A stretch of 64,000 nt of DNA from Ipomoea triloba (GCF_003576645.1 NC_044916.1:30773599-30837598), one strand, 5' to 3'. Positions 12,563 through 23,588 are shown, counted from the first letter of the stretch. A program made the numbers and translations. The notes: generated from the sequence alone by a model not told the origin.

Positions 12563-13521
12563 GATACACATATTTTATACTTTTATTTTATGTACATTTA
12601 AGAGTTTTTTGTTGGGATTAGAAGTGTATAAATAGCAGTGAGTTCTTGTTGTTGAGGAATCAGACTAGCTGTGCATAATTTGATAATTTTTCCAGTTTAC
12701 AAGTTTTTATTTTTCTGTTAAAATTTTCTGGTTCATGGCCCTGCAAGGCTAATTCTCTAAACTTGGTCAAGATTACATGAACCCTGGATCAATTTGTACT
12801 GTGGGATTGAATTAATTCTTTATATTGAATTTATCTTCATTTGAGTAATTGATATTTTTCTGTGTTTTTATTTTATATGATTGTTCCAGTTAATTGCTAG
12901 GATGTCTACTAGTTTAATTACTTGAACAGTTTATTGCTAGATTAGTTAACGATTCGTTCAATTGGTTTTCTAATCTGTGTAGCAACTGGGATTTATTAAT
13001 ATGGCATTAGTATTAATTTAGTCCTAGGTGGAATATTAATATGAATTAAACATAGCCGCATGTGTTTATGTTATTCAGTTTCGTTGATTTTCTCATTTTA
13101 ATGCTGCTATCAAGTTAAATATAAGTGCTTGTCTTGTGTTATTTGGTAGTTAGGGGTTGTTGATACCGCTTGTGTTTGATTACCTATGACTAAGGAAAAT
13201 CGTAAATTAATTCCACAGTGAATACTCAATTATTATGAATTAACCATGAATCTATGATCAGTTACTAAAATCCAGTGGTGAATGTTTTCTTAGACTAAGT
13301 ATTGAAATTCAATTGATTTAGTTAGTAAACTTTGGCTTGATTCTCATCTTCTCTATTCTTATTTATTTATTTACTTATTTTGAATGTTAATTTCATACCA
13401 AACTCCCCTCTTTAATTTGAACTCAAAAATCAAACTAGTTACTCCTCGTGGGAACGATCCTTACTCTCGCTACTACATTTTTAAGGTTTAATTTGGGAGC
13501 CTACGACAGCTCGCCAAATTC

Positions 13522-13539
13522 TGGCGCCATTGTCGGGGA
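13522..13539 (+). other. Primer binding site for tRNA-Asp
   Basis: TGGCGCCATTGTCGGGGA differs at two positions from the exact complement of a plant tRNA-Asp 3' end as I remember it (TGGCGCCGTTGCCGGGGA). It lies 13 bases after the presumed LTR end CTACGACA and 147 bases before the gag ATG, the expected order for reverse-transcription priming. Confidence 0.75.
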
Positions 13540-13685
13540 GCTTTTCTAGTTTATTTTTGTGTTTATTCGCTTGCTTATTTATTCATTTATTCTTCTTCGT
13601 CATTTGTCAAAAAACAAAAAATAATAATAATAAATTTTTGGTGTCTTATTACTTTTTCTAATTTCTGCAATATCTTTTATGGTTT

Positions 13686-14480
13686 ATGTCTATAACTCGA
13701 TCTGCTAATCGAGAAATATTGCCATATGATCCAGAAATAGAAAGAACTCTACGCAACTTAAAAAAACAAGCTCGTAGGAAATTGGAGTTTAGTGCACTGG
13801 CTACTGATTCCCCATCTTCCTCACATTCTGATTTAGAAGAAAAATCAATGGCTCAAAATCGGACTTTGAAAGAGCTTGGAGCTCCAAATTTAGATCAACA
13901 GCCTTTATGCATTACATTTCCTGCTTTAGATGCTAATGTACAATTTGAATTAAAATCTGGATTAATTCATCTTTTGCCCTCTTTTCATGGACTTGCAGCT
14001 GAAGATCCTCATAAACACTTAAAAGAATTTCATGTGGTGTGTTCAAGTATGAAACCCACGGGGGTTACTGTAGGAACAAATCAAGTTGAGAGCATTTCCA
14101 TTTTCTTTGAAAGATTAAACAAAAGATTGGCTATACTATCTACCTTCCGGGAGCATCGCCACATGGAATGACTTGAAGACAGTGTTCCTTGAAAAATACT
14201 TTCCAGCTTCAAGGGCGGCCAACATCAGAAAGGAAATTTGTGGTATAACGCAACACAATGGAGAGTCACTTTATGAATATTGGGAGCGCTTCAAGAAGCT
14301 TTGTGCAAGCTGTCATCATCACCAAATCACGGAACAATTACTTATTCAGTACTTCTATGAAGGACTCTTTCCGACTGATAGAAGTATGATTGATGCTGCA
14401 AGTAGAGGTGCATTAGTTGACAAAACACCAGATGTTGTAAAGAATCTAATTGCAAACATGGATGAGTCCTTCCCACTCAA
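13686..14480 (+). pseudogene. gypsy gag pseudogene (frameshifted, truncated)
   Basis: The frame opens at ATG 13686 with MSITRSANREILPYDPEIER, a start typical of Athila/Tat gag proteins. It continues through EDPHKHLKEFHVVC to about 14080. After a frameshift or small deletion, Retrotrans_gag-type sequence resumes in another frame (DWLYYLPSGSIATWNDLK, KYFPASRAANIRKEI, YEYWERFKKLCASC, YFYEGL) to about 14462. It then runs into a TA repeat. No zinc knuckle, protease or reverse transcriptase follows, so the element cannot encode its own mobility. Confidence 0.8.
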
Positions 14481-15124
14481 CCACACCCCTAAGTTATTAA
14501 TATATATATATATATATATTTTTTTTCTAGTTTTTTTTTGGGTGAAATGGAGGGACTGAAAGGTCCGACGACTAACGCCGTCTACTATAAGGTAAGCCCG
14601 AAGGATCCCACTGAAGGAGACTCATCAAACTGTCCGGGGAACAATCACATCAGGCAGCTAATGCTGCAGTAGCAAGCAAGTTTGCCTCCACACCAATTCA
14701 TTGAAGCAAGCTGGGGGATGCTCTTACACTCTTACGTGGCAAGATTCCAAATAAATAAATAACTTTCTTTTGGCCTTTTTTTTAATAAAAAATAAAAATT
14801 AGACTAGTCCTTCATTGTACTATCGTCTCTACTGTCTAGGACAAACCATCTTTGTCTTAAAAGAGATTATAATAGTGAGGAATTTCTTTATCTTAAAAGA
14901 TCCGATAGACAGTTTGAACGTTAGACCCTTTTTTTTAATTCTTTTTCTTTTCCCTACTTCTATCGGATCTTTTCATTTGTTTGCTTTTTCTGTTTTTTTT
15001 TTTTTTTTTTTAAAGGAAACCTTCAAAAATTCTCTAAGGCTTGAGCGAAACTCAAGTCAAAGAGGGGGTTTGGAAATAGTTTTCAACAAGCAATAGACAC
15101 GCCTCGGTTATACAGTTCTTATAT

Positions 15125-15640
15125 CGTGGACTGCGGTCCACGATACATTGTGGACCGTGGTCTCAAAACGACGTCGTTTTAGTAAGTGAGAGATGGAGCT
15201 CGTAATTGACACTACAGTTTATCTCAAAAGATACTGTCTTACACTTATTTTGATATTATCGAATGAAACTGTAGTTATATCGAAATGTAACTGTAGTTGT
15301 GTTGAAATGTAACTGCAGTGTATATGAACTGATACTGAATAACAGTTTCACATTTGTGTTTTATATTATCGAATGAAACTGTAATTATATCGAAATGTAA
15401 CTGTAGTTGTGTTGAAATGTAACTGCAGTGCATATGAACTGATACTGAATAACAATTTCACATTTGTGTTTTTATATTATCGAATGAAACTGTAGTTATA
15501 TCAAAATGTAACTGTAGTTGTGTTGAATGTAACTGCAGTGTATATGAACTGAAAGTGAGTGGCGCGAATTCATCCGTCTGTTTTCATTAATCAAAACGAC
15601 GTTGTTTTGATGCGCGGTCCACAATGCATTGTGGACCACG
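15125..15640. mobile_element. Terminal-inverted-repeat element A with internal 112-bp repeats
   Basis: Outer arms are inverted copies. The left arm has GTGGACCGTGGTC then AAAACGACGTCGTTTT; the right arm has AAAACGACGTTGTTTT then GCGGTCCACAATGCATTG. The middle holds three tandem units of about 112 bases starting near TATTATCGAATGAAACTG (15255, 15365 and 15475), the last shortened. Repeated phrases include GTAACTGTAGTTGTGTTGAA. No coding capacity and no target duplication were found. It is probably a non-autonomous DNA transposon that amplified internally. Confidence 0.6.
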
Positions 15641-15641
15641 G

Positions 15642-16000
15642 TCACCATGGTCCACAATGCATTGTGGATCATGGGTTATGGTTGATACTGCAGTTGTGTT
15701 GAACTGATACTGCAATTGTGTTGAAAGGATACTGCAGTTGTATTGAAATGATACTGCAGTTGCGCGGAACAGAGGTCGTGTCATCCATCTGGACTGTAGC
15801 TGTGTTAAACGGATACTACAGTTGTATTGAAAAGATACTACGGTTATGTTGAACGGATACTGCAGTTGTGTTGAACGGATGAATGGCCTCTGTTTCGTGC
15901 AACTGCAGTTTCCTTTCAACACAACTGCAGTATCTTTTCAACACAACTACAGTATCCGTTCAACACAACTACAGTATCAGCTATAATCATGGTCCACAAT
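15642..16000. mobile_element. Terminal-inverted-repeat element B, related to A
   Basis: It begins CCATGGTCCACAATG and ends ATCATGGTCCACAATATA, with inner arms TGATACTGCAGTTGTGTTG and CAACACAACTACAGTATCA in inverted orientation. The interior consists of degenerate units GATACTGCAGTTGTGTTGAA in direct orientation on the left and inverted on the right, so the DNA can fold into a long hairpin. It abuts element A and shares the GGTCCACAATGCATTGTGGA palindrome with it. The short reading frames inside are repeat-derived and are not genes. Confidence 0.6.
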
Positions 16001-16191
16001 ATAATTTGCAATAACCTCATAAGCTGCGTCACTTTTTCTGTTTTTTACTTCCATATATATTCTATCCCGTGTTTATTTTATAAAACCGTGTAAAATAAAC
16101 CGTGCCACCCTTCCTAAGAATAGATTCTTTTGCCAGGCCACTTTCCTGCTGCCTGCTATAGTGCCGTACCACACCCTTTTCAAGCTTAGCT

Positions 16192-16199
16192 TATATATA
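16192..16199 (+). promoter_or_regulatory. TATA box, membrane-protein gene copy 1
   Basis: TATATATA lies 98 bases before the ATG at 16297, in the context AAGCTTAGCTTATATATAC. The same context (AAGCTTATATATACG) occurs at the same place in the duplicate at 18664. It is followed in both by the conserved leader CGAAAGACATTTTATTTCC. Confidence 0.6.
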
Positions 16200-16296
16200 C
16201 ACTGTACTGCACGGTGGTGATCGAAAGACATTTTATTTCCTTCATATATATAGTCAATTCTCTCCTAGCTTGATCTCAACTTCATATATATCCAGA

Positions 16297-16851
16297 ATGT
16301 TTCCCAGAACAAGCTCCTCCATTTTCGCTTCTCTCAATATGGCATTTCATAGTTGGTTTATCTTCCACTGCCGTCACAATCCTAATGATGCCAATTCAAT
16401 TCTTGCGTTTCTCACCTCAGTTCTCCTCAACTTTCTTGTCCTCAAGTTCCAGTCCCTCGACACCACACCCTTTAACACCCACACCAAAACCACTTACGTT
16501 TCCATCACCGCCTTCCTAGGTTATGTCATGGCGCGTGCAACTCAGCTCAGGTTGTCCTCATGGCTTCGCTATCGCCCCACCTACGCGTATGTTGTCGACC
16601 ACTTTGTGTTAGCGTTTGGGTCGTTGGCGGTGGTTTCTTTAGCGTCTCTGTTGTTTCCTGACAGAGCGAGGCCGGTTCTTTACGTGCTCTCTGTGCTCAT
16701 TCTCGCGGCTGAACCGGTGTACAAGACGATCAGGGAGTATCAGGTTCAGGTCCGCCGCCGCATGTGGGCGTTGCTTGTGAGTCTGCCGAGGATCATGGCT
16801 TTCCGCCGCCGTGTACAGCGGCAGTTGGAGTTGGAGATCCTCCCAGCGTAG
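16297..16851 (+). CDS. Unrecognised multi-pass membrane protein, copy 1
   Basis: Single-exon gene of 184 residues. The ATG at 16297 is the first in frame; the frame extends upstream only through a TTG. I do not recognise the family. About four hydrophobic segments are visible: SILAFLTSVLLNFLVL, TYVSITAFLGYVMA, FVLAFGSLAVVSLASLLF and RPVLYVLSVLILAA. Arginine-rich loops separate them (SSWLRYRP, FPDRARP), and the basic tail has FRRRVQRQLELEILPA at the end. No signal peptide, Cys pairs or enzyme motif. A close paralogue lies 2.4 kb downstream in the same orientation, and differences between them are substitutions and whole-codon indels, which suggests both code for protein. Two transposon-like elements end about 300 bases upstream of the ATG and may have altered its promoter. 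Confidence 0.8.
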   Translation: MFPRTSSSIFASLNMAFHSWFIFHCRHNPNDANSILAFLTSVLLNFLVLKFQSLDTTPFNTHTKTTYVSITAFLGYVMARATQLRLSSWLRYRPTYAYVVDHFVLAFGSLAVVSLASLLFPDRARPVLYVLSVLILAAEPVYKTIREYQVQVRRRMWALLVSLPRIMAFRRRVQRQLELEILPA

Positions 16852-17760
16852 CGTCACTAGCTAGCTTCAATTCATACAATCATACGTGGTTTTTAAGTAT
16901 GCGTGTTCTATCATGTAAAACAGTTGTGCATGCATGTGAAAGCAACTTCGTCATTAATTAGGGGAAAATTATGTGTTTTATTACTATAGAAGAAATGATC
17001 GAGGGCGGGCAATTAAGTAAACTCCAGGTCTTAGTTATTTATAGTTGACTGGCTCAAAATACTAGAAGGTCAAAGGTTATTCTGTTGCGGGTTAAACTTA
17101 TACCATGATTATTAAAGTCAACAATCTGAATAATATAACTTCGATGTGATTGTTTGTTTTATTATTACATGATCTACACTCAACTTAAAGGTTGAAGGAT
17201 ATGGTGTTTTAGTAAATTGATTATGCTAAGGTTATAAATTATTATGATAGATATGAGAAATATATATATATACTTCAATTTTTTATGTTAATTATACAAT
17301 TTATAATATGTGACTTGTTTGTTCATTGTGTTAGTTTTGATTGAGTTACGTTGTTAATAAGTATCTCAATGTAAAACACACAAATTAAGCTCAGTATAAT
17401 CATATAAATGAATCTTTAAATTTAGGATTCAAACTTATAAGCAAGAAGAGTGTGTAGCTACTCCGGGGAGTCATGGATGGATTAGGGAAACGGTTCAAAT
17501 GAACTACTCGTTGATGAGCTAATTAGGGGGCAGTCAACTTAGATACTACTCTGATCTTTTGCAAAAGTCATATATACACTCTTATTTTGTATCATACTTC
17601 ATACATTAAGAGAGAATGATGAAATTCTGTCAAATATACAAAATGTACCCAATATCTCCACATAAATTTAATAACCATATATAAAACATAAAGTTTCAAG
17701 TCCTGACTCTCAACCGGAGCAATCTCACTCAGAAATAATAGCAAATTTAATGTGAAAAAT
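16852..17760. repeat. 3' flank, left copy of the tandem duplication
   Basis: This non-coding flank aligns with 19310-20290. Shared landmarks are GGGCGGGCAATTAAGTAAA, TGATTATGCTAAGGTT, GGATTAGGGAAACGGTTCAA and AACCGGAGC near the end. It contains a degenerate copy of the intronic SINE family (about 17037-17140: TAGTTGACTGGCTCAAAATA). The two copies define a duplication unit of roughly 2.4 kb that includes the membrane-protein gene. Confidence 0.7.
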
Positions 17761-18058
17761 TAACATGTCAAACGTGAGAATGATGTTATCATTTTTTAAA
17801 TAAATTAAAAAAAAAAAAACTCTTACACATCAATTTCATTTCATGTATAAGCATATAATGCCACATATTTGTTAAATTAGCAATAAGATGATGAATATGT
17901 AAATTTAGTACTTAATTCTACCTTTTTTTTACTAATTTAATTTAAGGAATTTCAATAGAGTTTTTAATTTAATTTTAAAGATAGAAACTCAATTACACTT
18001 TTTGTTTAGCTTATACTATTTATTTGACTGTTTTTTCAAACTTATATAATAATATATT

Positions 18059-18363
18059 GGCCTGTTTGGTAAATAATTAGCCTATCAGCCAATTTTGACA
18101 TATTTGACCATTATTAGTTGTTTGATTTGGTTAAAAAAATCAATGTAAGTGTTTGGTTAATAAGCTTTTTGTAACTCCAAAATACTAAATTTCAAAAGGC
18201 TACTCAAAACAACATTTTTAATTAGCCTTTTTAGAAAATAAATTATACCAAACAGCTATCAACTAACAGCTAATTTACCAAACACTTTCTACAATTAGCT
18301 AATATTATTAATTAATTATACATTCTAACCCAATTAGCTAACAATCATTTACCAAACAGGGTC
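18059..18363. mobile_element. hAT-type MITE
   Basis: A 305-base element with terminal inverted repeats. The left end is GGCCTGTTTGGTAAATAATT; the right end read in reverse is GACCCTGTTTGGTAAATGAT. Flanking 8-mers AATATATT (18051-18058) and ATTATATT (18364-18371) match at 7 of 8 positions, as expected for an hAT target duplication. No coding capacity. It lies between the two membrane-protein genes and so post-dates, or at least is not shared by, the duplicated unit. Confidence 0.75.
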
Positions 18364-18663
18364 ATTATATTTAATTATGCTAGTCATTACACATTGTATA
18401 TTAGCCCATCATATTAATGTGAAGTGTTTAAGTTTTTTGTAACCAAAATAATAACAAGTAAAACTCTAAAGTGGTGTGGAAATTGCAATAATACGGGCCA
18501 TCCATCTTAATTAAGTTGATAGACAGTTTGAACCTTAGACCCTTTCCAATTTTGAATCTTTTGCACCTTTTATCTGCTGCCCTGGCCCTGCCTGCTATAT
18601 ATATATGTAACTATGTAAGCCCTAGCTCCAAAGTCAAAATTAAAAACAATCGCTTTTCAAGCT

Positions 18664-18671
18664 TATATATA
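18664..18671 (+). promoter_or_regulatory. TATA box, membrane-protein gene copy 2
   Basis: TATATATA lies 75 bases before the ATG at 18746 and is followed by CGGTGGTGACCGAAAGACAT, conserved with copy 1. The upstream flank TAGACAGTTTGAACCTTAGA (18523) matches DNA at 14902 that elements A and B now separate from copy 1. Confidence 0.6.
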
Positions 18672-18745
18672 CGCGGTGGTGACCGAAAGACATTTTATTT
18701 CCTTCATAGTTAATTCTCTCTTTGATCTCCACTTCATATAAAAAA

Positions 18746-19309
18746 ATGCCTATGTTTCCCACCCTTTTCGGTTCTCTCAATATGGCATTTTACAGTTGGT
18801 TTATCTTCAACTGCCACAATCCTAACGACGATGCCAATTCAGTTCTTACGTTTCTCACCTCAGTTCTCCTCAACTTTCTTGTCCTAAAGTTCCAGTCCCT
18901 CGATACCACACCCTTTCAAACCCACCCCAAAACCACTTACGTTTCCGTCGCCGCCTTCCTAGGTTATGTCGTGGCGCGTGCAACTCACCTCAGGTTGTCT
19001 TCATGGCTTCGCTACCGCCCCACCTACGCGTATGCTGTGAACCACTTTGCGTTAACGTTTGGGTCGTTGGCGGTGGTTTCTTTAGCGTCTCTGTTGTTTC
19101 CTGACAGAGCGAGGCCGGTTCTTTACGTGCTCTCTGTGGTGCTCCTCGCGGCTGAACCGGGCTTCATGGTGTACAAGACGATGAGGGAGTATCAGATTCA
19201 GGTCCGCCGGCGCCGCCGCATGTGTGCGTTGTTTGTGAGTCTGACGAGGATCATGGCTTTCCGCCGCCGTGTACAGCGGCAGTTGGAGTTGGAGATCCTC
19301 CCAGCGTGA
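18746..19309 (+). CDS. Unrecognised multi-pass membrane protein, copy 2
   Basis: Single-exon paralogue of 187 residues; the ATG at 18746 opens MPMFPTLFGSLNMAFYSWF. It shares nearly the whole length with the copy at 16297, including LTSVLLNFLVLKFQSLDTTP, RPTYAY and LFPDRARPVLYVLSV. Relative to copy 1 it has a shorter N-terminus, a three-codon insertion (GFM after AEP) and a two-codon insertion in the Arg run (VRRRRRMCA). These indels keep frame, and no stop codons occur, which argues for function in both. About four membrane segments and a basic C-terminal tail; molecular role unknown. The upstream region still holds the ancestral flank, so this copy probably keeps the original promoter. Confidence 0.8.
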   Translation: MPMFPTLFGSLNMAFYSWFIFNCHNPNDDANSVLTFLTSVLLNFLVLKFQSLDTTPFQTHPKTTYVSVAAFLGYVVARATHLRLSSWLRYRPTYAYAVNHFALTFGSLAVVSLASLLFPDRARPVLYVLSVVLLAAEPGFMVYKTMREYQIQVRRRRRMCALFVSLTRIMAFRRRVQRQLELEILPA

Positions 19310-19684
19310 CTACTCACTAGCTTCAATTCATACGTAGTGTGTTCTATCATGTAAAATAATAGTGCATGTGAATGCAAGTTCCTTATTAGGAAAAAATTAT
19401 GTTGTGCAATAATCACGTGTGTAATTACTATTTGAGGGCGGGCAATTAAGTAAATTCTGGGCCTTGGTTATCCATAGTTGATTGACTCAAAATAAAAGAA
19501 GGTCAAGATCAAAGGTTATTCAATTGAGAGTTGAACTTGTAATTGTGTGATTATTAAAGTAATTTCGATGTGATTGCTTGTTTGTTTTATAATTATTATT
19601 TCATGATCTGTACTCAACTTATAGGTTGAATGATATGGTGTTTTAGTAAATTGATTATGCTAAGGTTGTAAATTCTGATATGAG

Positions 19685-19748
<64 letters not shown>

Positions 19749-20290
19749 CATTTTTTATGTTAATTATACAATTACAACATGTGACTCAATTGTTTGTTGT
19801 GTTAGTTTTGATTGAATTGTTAATAAGTATCCCAATGTAAAAACACAAATTGAGCTCAGTATAATCATATAAATGAACCTCTAAATTTATGATTCAAACT
19901 CATGAACTTTTAAATTTAGGATTGAAACTTATGAACCTTTAAAAAATAGGATTGAAACTTATGAACCTTTAAAAATAGATTGAAACTTATAGATTAAGAA
20001 GAGTGTGTAGGTACTCCAGGGAGGTTCATGGATTAGGGAAACGGTTCAAATGAGCTAATTAAGGGGTCAAGGGAGCGGTCAACTTAGATATAACTACTCT
20101 TTTGCAAAAGTCATACTCTTATTTGTATCATACTTCATATATTAAAACAGAATGATGAAATTCTGTAAAATAGACAAATATTATTGTTAAAATGTACCCA
20201 ATATCTCTACATAAGTTTAATAACCATAAAGTTTCAAGTTAGATTCCCAACCGGAGCCGGTCTCACTCAAAAATGAAACGTGATGAGCTG
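19310..20290. repeat. 3' flank, right copy of the tandem duplication
   Basis: Aligns with 16852-17760. It differs by a TA dinucleotide run at about 19688-19746 and by a local triplication at 19890-19990 of a unit of about 34 bases containing GGATTGAAACTTATGAACCT. Both differences are simple-repeat expansions that occurred after duplication. Confidence 0.7.
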
Positions 20291-21227
20291 ATGGGAAATG
20301 CTACAGCTGAGAAAGATCCAAGTACCAGAACAGAAGTTGAAAATCAACACAAAAATTCTTGACACTTGTGCACCTGCTAGTCTGACTTTGACTTACTACA
20401 ACAAGCTCTGATAAACCATTTCCACTGTCACAACATAACACTTTATGTAATATATCCTCCACATTTCTTTAAGGAAAATGATAGAGTATAACTCCCACCA
20501 CACCACATGTACAAATACTATAGTATTACTCTTTCTTTAATATATTATCTACAACCATTCTTGCCTTGTCCCCCCTCTAGCAGCCAAGGCTCTACCCACA
20601 ATATAATAATAAAGGTCACATGTATTCTCTACATATATATGCACCTCACTTCTCAACTGCTGAAAAACATTGCAGATAAATACATTTAGCAAGCTGATGA
20701 ACAAAATTTTGATTTTAGATAAGCATCTGTTTCCAGAATAAATATAAGAAACAAGCCAACTATGAGGCAAGCACAGAGAAGTGTGGTTGTTCTAAGCCAA
20801 AGCATTTCCTTGGTTATATTTGCCATACCAATTAACTTCCATACAGGCATAACAAAATTCACAGCACCACAGAGTTGCATCAAATCCAGGGAGTTGGTAC
20901 AGGAAAAACAAAGAACAAAGAATTTTAGGTCATGATCAAATTCATGAAATTAAAACCACGGCTTCAACTGAAGTAGCCAAATTCTATTCCATATTCCATA
21001 TCTTGTCCTTTACATATCTTAAGCATCCACCAGGCACCAACTACAAAAACTACCAATGTATCCTCCTCACTGACACTCCGAGATGAGAAAGGAACTAAAC
21101 AGATAAACAACTGTTGATGAACTTCAGATAATAAGGTAGCATTCTTTTTCCTTCAGGGTAACTAAGTATATATGTTTATACCTCCAATTGAGGCACCATT
21201 ATAGCAAACTGTAAAGCTCTCCGATCT
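20291..21227. other. Region downstream of the DUF1639 gene
   Basis: The part nearest 21228 is probably the 3' UTR of the minus-strand DUF1639 gene. A minus-strand frame starting at ATG 20880 (MQLCGAVNFVMPVWK...) has one hydrophobic stretch (LLCACLIVGLFLIFI) and 64 residues, but no recognised family and no independent support, so it is not called as a gene. Confidence 0.4.
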
Positions 21228-22270
21228 TCATAAATTTCTTAAGGATATAAACATCTGCAAGACACATTATAATCTCTTTAGCAAAATTTTAGCAACAAAA
21301 AAGGACGCAATCCCCTGCATTCCATTTAGCACAGTTGTGGTCACGGTTGCAGATATCATCTTTGCAAGATAATCAAGAATTCAGCTACATTATCTCCCAT
21401 GTGGAATTTACATCTACAATAAACAATCAATTCCTCAGACCTCAGTTCCATATGTTTAAAATTAGGAACATTTAAATGCAGAAAACACAGACACATATAC
21501 AGAAGATTGAGGGAAAAGAGTTCACCTGTGATTCGTGAGCTCGATAGGAGTCAACTGAGAGTCCTGCCAAATATAATCCAGGGAGAACATTCTGCAGTGC
21601 AGGGCAATGATGAATAAGCACAGTTACTTATTATGCAGATATGAAGGAGGATTATAAAAATGGAGAAAAAAGGGAATTCTTTTACATTGACTAGCTTCTG
21701 GACGTTTCTGGGCCGTTTCTTGGGCCGGCGAGCAGGTCTGGACCCAGTCAAGGAATACACGTCTTCCTCAATCTCTTCCTTGGACAGGGAGATCCACAGC
21801 TTCCGCTTCTTCTCCAGCCATTGATGCCCCCCTTGCCCTTGCCCCACTCCTTCCACAATCCCTCTCAGCCGCTGGGACTTAGGCATATGGTTATGGCTCT
21901 TCTCCGCCTCCGCCATTTCACCGCTCCTCAACGACGCAGTTAAACTCGCCTTCCTCGGCCTCAGATTCCACGTCCTGGTCTCTCCTTCCTCCGGGATCAC
22001 CACGACGCCGTTTCGCTCCGATTCCGGTTCGCGCGGTGTCGGTGGGCGCTCCTTCTCGGCGGAGCACGGGGAGGGGGAGAAGCGGGGCTGTGATCCGGGC
22101 GGAGGGAGGTCGGAGTCGGAACCTCCGTCGGAGACGGAACGGTGGCGGTTGGGGTGGGGATGTGAGTCGCGGCGGCGGAAGCGGTGGTTGGCGGTGGAGT
22201 TGTGGCCCCACCTCAGCTGCGATAAAAAGAAATTGTGGAGTGGTTGCGGCCTCTCCGGCGCTGTTGCCAT
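21228..22270 (-). CDS. DUF1639 family protein
   Basis: Exons 22270-21686, 21591-21526 and probably 21254-21228, giving about 225 residues. The start MATAPERPQPLHNFFL matches the usual beginning of the family; an in-frame ATG nine codons upstream (22297) is possible. The middle is Ser/Pro/Arg-rich and disordered (TWNLRPRKA near residue 98). The DUF1639 core is clear: KKRKLWISLSKEEIEEDVYS, then LTGSRPARRPKKRPRNVQK, then NVLPGLYLAGLSVDSYR across the exon 1-2 junction. RRPKKRPR could act as a nuclear localisation signal. The molecular function of the family is not established. The last exon adds only eight codons, and reading through the exon 2 donor gives another possible end near 21474, so the C-terminus is uncertain. 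A GC-rich first exon explains long shadow frames on both strands. Confidence 0.82.
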
Positions 22271-22479
22271 TGTAGAAGCGTAAGAACCGATGTTCATACA
22301 ACACTGTTTGAATGTATCTTTGGTGGAGAGTGAGTGAATTAACAGAAGATTTTTTTGGTGAAAGGAAGACGGAGAAGGAGAGATGAGTTACTGGTAAGGT
22401 GTATATATATATATATGACGTAAGGAGGAGGAGGAGGAGGCGCGGTGCGCACATATACGTACACCGCCGGAGTTTCTAT

Positions 22480-23408
22480 GAGTATTTTCTGGCGATTAAC
22501 ATTTAACGCTCTATATATATATATATTTTTTTTTTATTTATTTATATAAATAAAAACCTCAGCGCCCGGCACTCATCCGGCGAAAAGACTTGGTTGCCCT
22601 TGATATCGTTCGCCACGGCCACGCCTTCTTCTACCTACATCTGTTTCTCTCTGAGAATTTTGGAATTTGACTACTTCAAGAAGAATTAGTCCAATAAATA
22701 ACTTTGAGTAAATATCCAATTTAATCCTACATGATTTTTATGCTTAATTAAATAGTTAAATTCTTAGTTTTAATGATTTTATCCAATTGAATTCTCAACT
22801 ATTAAAATTGAGAGTTAATTTGAGAAAAATCACTATAATCAATGATTAAATTGAGTCAAAATCACTATAGTCTAAATCTAACTTAAGTAAAACTACTACA
22901 GTTGAGGATTGAATTAGGTATTAATAGAGATAAAATTATGAAACTATCTTAACAAATGATTCAATTGAGTAAACATCAAAGCCTAATTAAGCAAAATATA
23001 TATATATATAAATCGTTTAATATTAAATCGAGAAAAATTATTATAGTCGAGAATTAGTGACACTTTAACGTTTGGTTAATAAAATGTTAAATTATCTTAG
23101 GGTATTTAGATCCATGTGTTTGATTGAAATGGAGCTATGTAGTATGAACCTCTTTTGTTTAGGAGATATCTTTTATAATTATTTTTTATATTTTAATAAT
23201 TTTAACATATTTTCATGTATTTCAATAAATCTTAAAATTAAAATAAATAAATAAGATAATTGTAACATAGTACATGATTTAAAAATAATTAACTAAGAAC
23301 TTGAACTTGAAAAACAAATTACTTTATAAGTTAACATGACGTAATAAAAATTAAAATAAAATATATAATTACAAAAATAATTAAATATAATATATATGAT
23401 AAACTAAC

Positions 23409-23467
<59 letters not shown>

Positions 23468-23588
23468 TTAGAGTTAAAATGAAAAAATAATAATAAATAA
23501 CCTATATCAATTATAAGGGTCTTTTGTTATATTGTATAACTTGAACCAAACACACGGTCACTCAATTGTTGCTAATTCTATAATCTAG
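22480..23588. other. AT-rich intergenic DNA
   Basis: Upstream of the DUF1639 gene. Several variants of TTGAGTAAAACATC and AATTGAGTTAAAATCACTATAGT hint at an old low-copy repeat (about 22700-23060). A TA dinucleotide run occupies about 23412-23460. No gene recognised. Confidence 0.5.

Larger units (their letters stand above)
11396..14760 (+). mobile_element. Decayed Ty3/gypsy LTR retrotransposon (Athila/Tat-like)
   Basis: A primer binding site complementary to the 3' end of tRNA-Asp lies at 13522-13539 and is followed by a gypsy-type gag. Upstream DNA has the character of a long LTR, possibly starting TGTTAGC at 11396 and ending CTACGACA at 13508; these ends are inferred because no second LTR exists in the window. 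GTGGGAACGATCC before the LTR end is typical of this lineage. After gag the element is truncated at a TA run near 14493. AGCTGGGGGATGC near 14709 recalls the polypurine-rich motif found after pol, which suggests an internal deletion of pol. Non-functional. Confidence 0.6.

Noticed and set aside
15587..15922. Minus-strand frame rich in STQLQYPFN repeats
   Set aside because: Translation of the inverted repeat unit CAACTGCAGTATC; not a gene.
16297..19309. Second gene caused by assembly duplication
   Set aside because: The copies differ by many substitutions, indels and flanking MITE or repeat content, so the duplication is real and not recent.
20686..20880. Small membrane-protein frame downstream of DUF1639
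   Set aside because: One hydrophobic stretch only; it lies where the DUF1639 3' UTR is expected.
21918..22454. Overlapping frames on both strands at the DUF1639 first exon
   Set aside because: GC-rich shadow frames. Only the frame with the conserved start and DUF1639 core is supported.
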